A DNA stretch of 32,137 bases, from assembly GCA_029862085.1 (NCBI GenBank), contig JAOTXZ010000014.1, forward strand, positions 1-32,137, written 5' to 3'. Positions 30,666 to 32,137 of this stretch are shown one piece after another. The DNA comes from Candidatus Nitrosopumilus sp. (GTDB lineage: Archaea > Thermoproteota > Nitrososphaeria > Nitrososphaerales > Nitrosopumilaceae). Position 1 is the first letter of the stretch. Every line of letters starts with the position of its first letter. A model generated the notes under the pieces. It was not told the origin of the DNA. It made no database searches and saw nothing but the letters and a program-made list of their open reading frames with translations. The translations under genes and the position numbers were made by a program.

Positions 30666-31763
30666 GTGTTAGAAAAATTAGTAGGTGATTCAGGCGCACT
30701 TGACAAGGCCTTGGCAGGAGAAGAACTGTCATTTAATGAGGGCTTGGAGTTGATGGATTATGATAATCTACATGTTTTGGGAGCAGCAGCTGATCATGTG
30801 AGAACCAAATTGGTTGGAAATCAGGTCTCATTTACTGCATCTTATTACATGAATTACACCAATGTCTGTGCGGCGAGTTGTCAGATGTGTGCATTTTACA
30901 GAAAAGAGGGAGATGAGGATGCCTATACCCTAAGTCCGGAACAAATCGTGCAACGTGTAGGTATTGCAAAGCAAATGGGGGCAACTGAGGTCCACATTGT
31001 AGGCGGTTTTCATCCAAAACTCCCACTTGATTACTATGAGAATATGATGAGGGTGATAAAAAAAAATCATCCTGAATTAAAAATAAAGGCTTTGACTGCC
31101 GCAGAAATTTTCTTTTTATCAAAATTAACTAAAAATTCTACCAAAGAAATTTTGTCTAGACTCAAAGACGCAGGACTTGACTCTATGCCTGGAGGAGGTG
31201 CAGAACTATTCCACCCTGAAATAAGAGCTAAAATTGCTCGAGGGAAATGTACAGGACAAGAATGGCTTGATACCATTGAGGAGGCACATAATCTTGGAAT
31301 TAAAAGTAATGTCACAATGCTTTATGGTCATATTGAAAAACCAGAACATGTAGTTGATCATCTAATAAAAATCCGTGATTTGCAAAAAAGAACTGGAGGA
31401 TTTATCACATTAATTCCTTTAAAGTTTAGCCTAGATAATACAGAACTAGAACAAGAACATCTTGTAAACAATGAATGCTCTTCAGTTTATGATTTGAAAA
31501 TAACTGCAGTGTCTAGGTTAATGTTGGCAAACGTATTGAATAATATTTCAGTTTATTGGGTAGCATATGGAAAAAAACTGGCGCAAGTTGCTCTTTCAAA
31601 TGGAGGGAGTGATTTGGTTGGAACTGCTTTTTCTGAAGAAGTTTATCGTGCTGCTGGAAAACCCACTACATCTTCAATTCAGGAACTTGAAATTATGGTA
31701 AAAGAAATAGGAAGAGAACCCGTACAGCGTGATACTTTTTTTAATGTTATAAACAAATTTTAG
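30666..31763 (+). CDS. mqnE: radical SAM enzyme, MqnE/CofH family (probable aminofutalosine synthase)
   Basis: 365 aa from a leaderless GTG, with a TATA-like AATATAACC about 26 nt upstream. The [4Fe-4S] ligands are in 'NYTNVCAASCQMCAFYRKEGDEDAY' (CxxxCxxC). 'TEVHIVGGFHPKLPLDYYENMM', 'GLDSMPGGGAELF', 'SNVTMLYGHIEKPEHVVDHL' and the tail 'EIGREPVQRDTFFNV' follow MqnE more closely than CofH (F420 deazaflavin synthesis) or MqnC. MqnE joins SAM and a chorismate-derived enolpyruvyl benzoate in the futalosine route to menaquinone. The CAFYRK segment is also MqnC-like, so family is certain and exact reaction probable. Confidence 0.85.
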   Translation: MLEKLVGDSGALDKALAGEELSFNEGLELMDYDNLHVLGAAADHVRTKLVGNQVSFTASYYMNYTNVCAASCQMCAFYRKEGDEDAYTLSPEQIVQRVGIAKQMGATEVHIVGGFHPKLPLDYYENMMRVIKKNHPELKIKALTAAEIFFLSKLTKNSTKEILSRLKDAGLDSMPGGGAELFHPEIRAKIARGKCTGQEWLDTIEEAHNLGIKSNVTMLYGHIEKPEHVVDHLIKIRDLQKRTGGFITLIPLKFSLDNTELEQEHLVNNECSSVYDLKITAVSRLMLANVLNNISVYWVAYGKKLAQVALSNGGSDLVGTAFSEEVYRAAGKPTTSSIQELEIMVKEIGREPVQRDTFFNVINKF

Positions 31764-31773
31764 ATACACGAAA

Positions 31774-32082
31774 TTATTTTTTTAAAAATTTATTTATTGA
31801 TTCAATTTTTTCTTCCATTTTTTTATTCTTGTCTCGTCTTGAATCAATTTTTAGAATTACTTCTACTCTTTGAACTCCCAGATTATGAACTACTTCCATT
31901 ATTGATTTAGAAGCCTCATAAATTTTATCAATATTCTCGGATTCAAGCACTGTTCCCATCGAGTTAACTTCATATCTTATTCCATTTAGATTTTGAATGG
32001 ATTCAATTCCTTTGGCAATGTAAAAACTGGCACTAGTATTAGATGTCCCAATGGGATAAATGCTAATTTCTGCATGAATCAT
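31774..32082 (-). CDS. MTH1187/YqgV-family (thiamine-binding-like) protein
   Basis: 102 aa, whole-length member of the small family formerly DUF77: 'IHAEISIYPIGTSNTSASFYIAKGIESIQNLNGIRYEVNSMGTVLE' with the conserved 'P.Gt...S.s.yia...e.i......y.....gT..e' pattern, and 'RVEVILKIDSRRDK' near the end. Members form ferredoxin-like tetramers and some bind thiamine. A strong Shine-Dalgarno GGAGGT (32089-32094 on the plus map) sits 6 nt before the ATG, unusual in this window, pointing to translation from within a longer mRNA that begins upstream, beyond the window edge. Confidence 0.88.
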   Translation of the reverse strand: MIHAEISIYPIGTSNTSASFYIAKGIESIQNLNGIRYEVNSMGTVLESENIDKIYEASKSIMEVVHNLGVQRVEVILKIDSRRDKNKKMEEKIESINKFLKK

Positions 32083-32137
32083 TTTTTGACCTCCAAATTC
32101 TGATTTAACGACGACCCTTTGGAAGGAATGGAATTAA
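32079..32137 (-). CDS. possible 3' end of an upstream minus-strand gene (frame undecided)
   Basis: Two frames are open from the window edge. One ends SLNQNLEVKK-stop with its TGA overlapping the ATG of the MTH1187-family gene (ATGA); the other reads LIPFLPKGRR-stop, ending at 32105. The overlap and the strong internal ribosome site favour the first, as in a translationally coupled operon. Too short to identify. Confidence 0.3.
   Translation of the reverse strand, partial: NSIPSKGSSLNQNLEVKK

Noticed and set aside
30832-31122. Minus-strand ORFs opposite the radical SAM gene (30832-31122 and 31067-31315)
   Set aside because: Shadows of a strongly identified enzyme.
1-32137. CRISPR arrays, insertion sequences, integrases, rRNA genes, replication origin
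   Set aside because: No regularly spaced repeats, no transposase or recombinase motifs, no rRNA-like stretch and no origin-type repeat cluster were seen.

Overview
The window looks like chromosomal DNA of an ammonia-oxidising archaeon (Thaumarchaeota/Nitrososphaerota, Nitrosopumilus-like). The DNA is A+T-rich. It carries archaeal information genes (FEN1 with a C-terminal PCNA-binding tail, TBP, a class II tRNA-Ser without encoded CCA, an Lrp/AsnC regulator). Several genes have a TATA-like box about 26 nt before the start codon and almost no leader. It also carries lineage-typical secreted proteins with tandem 'PSWIKT...FW' repeats. The assignment is inference from gene content; no 16S or amo gene is present.

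Layout. 1-2.4 kb: the 3' part of a secreted protein gene, a 34-aa zinc mini-protein, and a secreted repeat protein bounded on both sides by short shared repeats, one of which overlaps the 3' end of fen1. 2.3-5.1 kb: fen1, a small membrane-protein pair, tRNA-Ser(CGA), then about 1 kb (zinc mini-protein, Usp-like protein, truncated GxxExxY-like remnant) that ends in a degenerate copy of the tRNA 3' end, as expected for an old integration scar. 5.1-9 kb: a possible tandem PH-like protein, a four-CBS protein and two START/SRPBCC-like proteins. 9.0-9.16 kb: a candidate structured RNA with its own promoter and terminator-like hairpin. 9.2-11.7 kb: a coiled-coil protein, a JAMM/MPN metalloprotease, a membrane zinc-ribbon protein and a hypothetical.

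11.7-14.1 kb: an overlapping pair of Opp/Dpp-type ABC permeases, one with an unusually large extracytoplasmic region, and no ATPase or binding protein nearby. 14.2-18.5 kb: small proteins (SWIM finger, ArsC-like, GNAT, zinc ribbons), a large secreted protein and a possible PD-(D/E)XK protein. 18.5-19.9 kb: a prohibitin-like SPFH protein behind a membrane-anchored winged-helix protein. 20-23.6 kb: a compact SNF2 ATPase, a winged-helix-like protein, Fe/Mn superoxide dismutase and a hypothetical. 23.7-27.3 kb: a DUF5679-like zinc ribbon, a secreted Ig-like protein, and an FAD-linked oxidase behind a probable HD+GNAT fusion whose start region contains an in-frame slippery heptamer. 27.4-32.1 kb: a membrane-anchored J-domain protein behind an Lrp regulator, tbp between two TPR genes, a C2H2 finger protein, an MqnE/CofH-family radical SAM enzyme and an MTH1187-family protein.

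Most of this is ordinary core and lineage-specific chromosome. There is no CRISPR array, insertion sequence, rRNA or integrase. The observations most worth checking are the candidate RNA at 9.0 kb, the two gene-3'-end duplications (tRNA-Ser and fen1), the HD-GNAT start region, the SPFH/winged-helix pair and the coiled-coil/JAMM pair. Nothing here was tested by database search or folding software.
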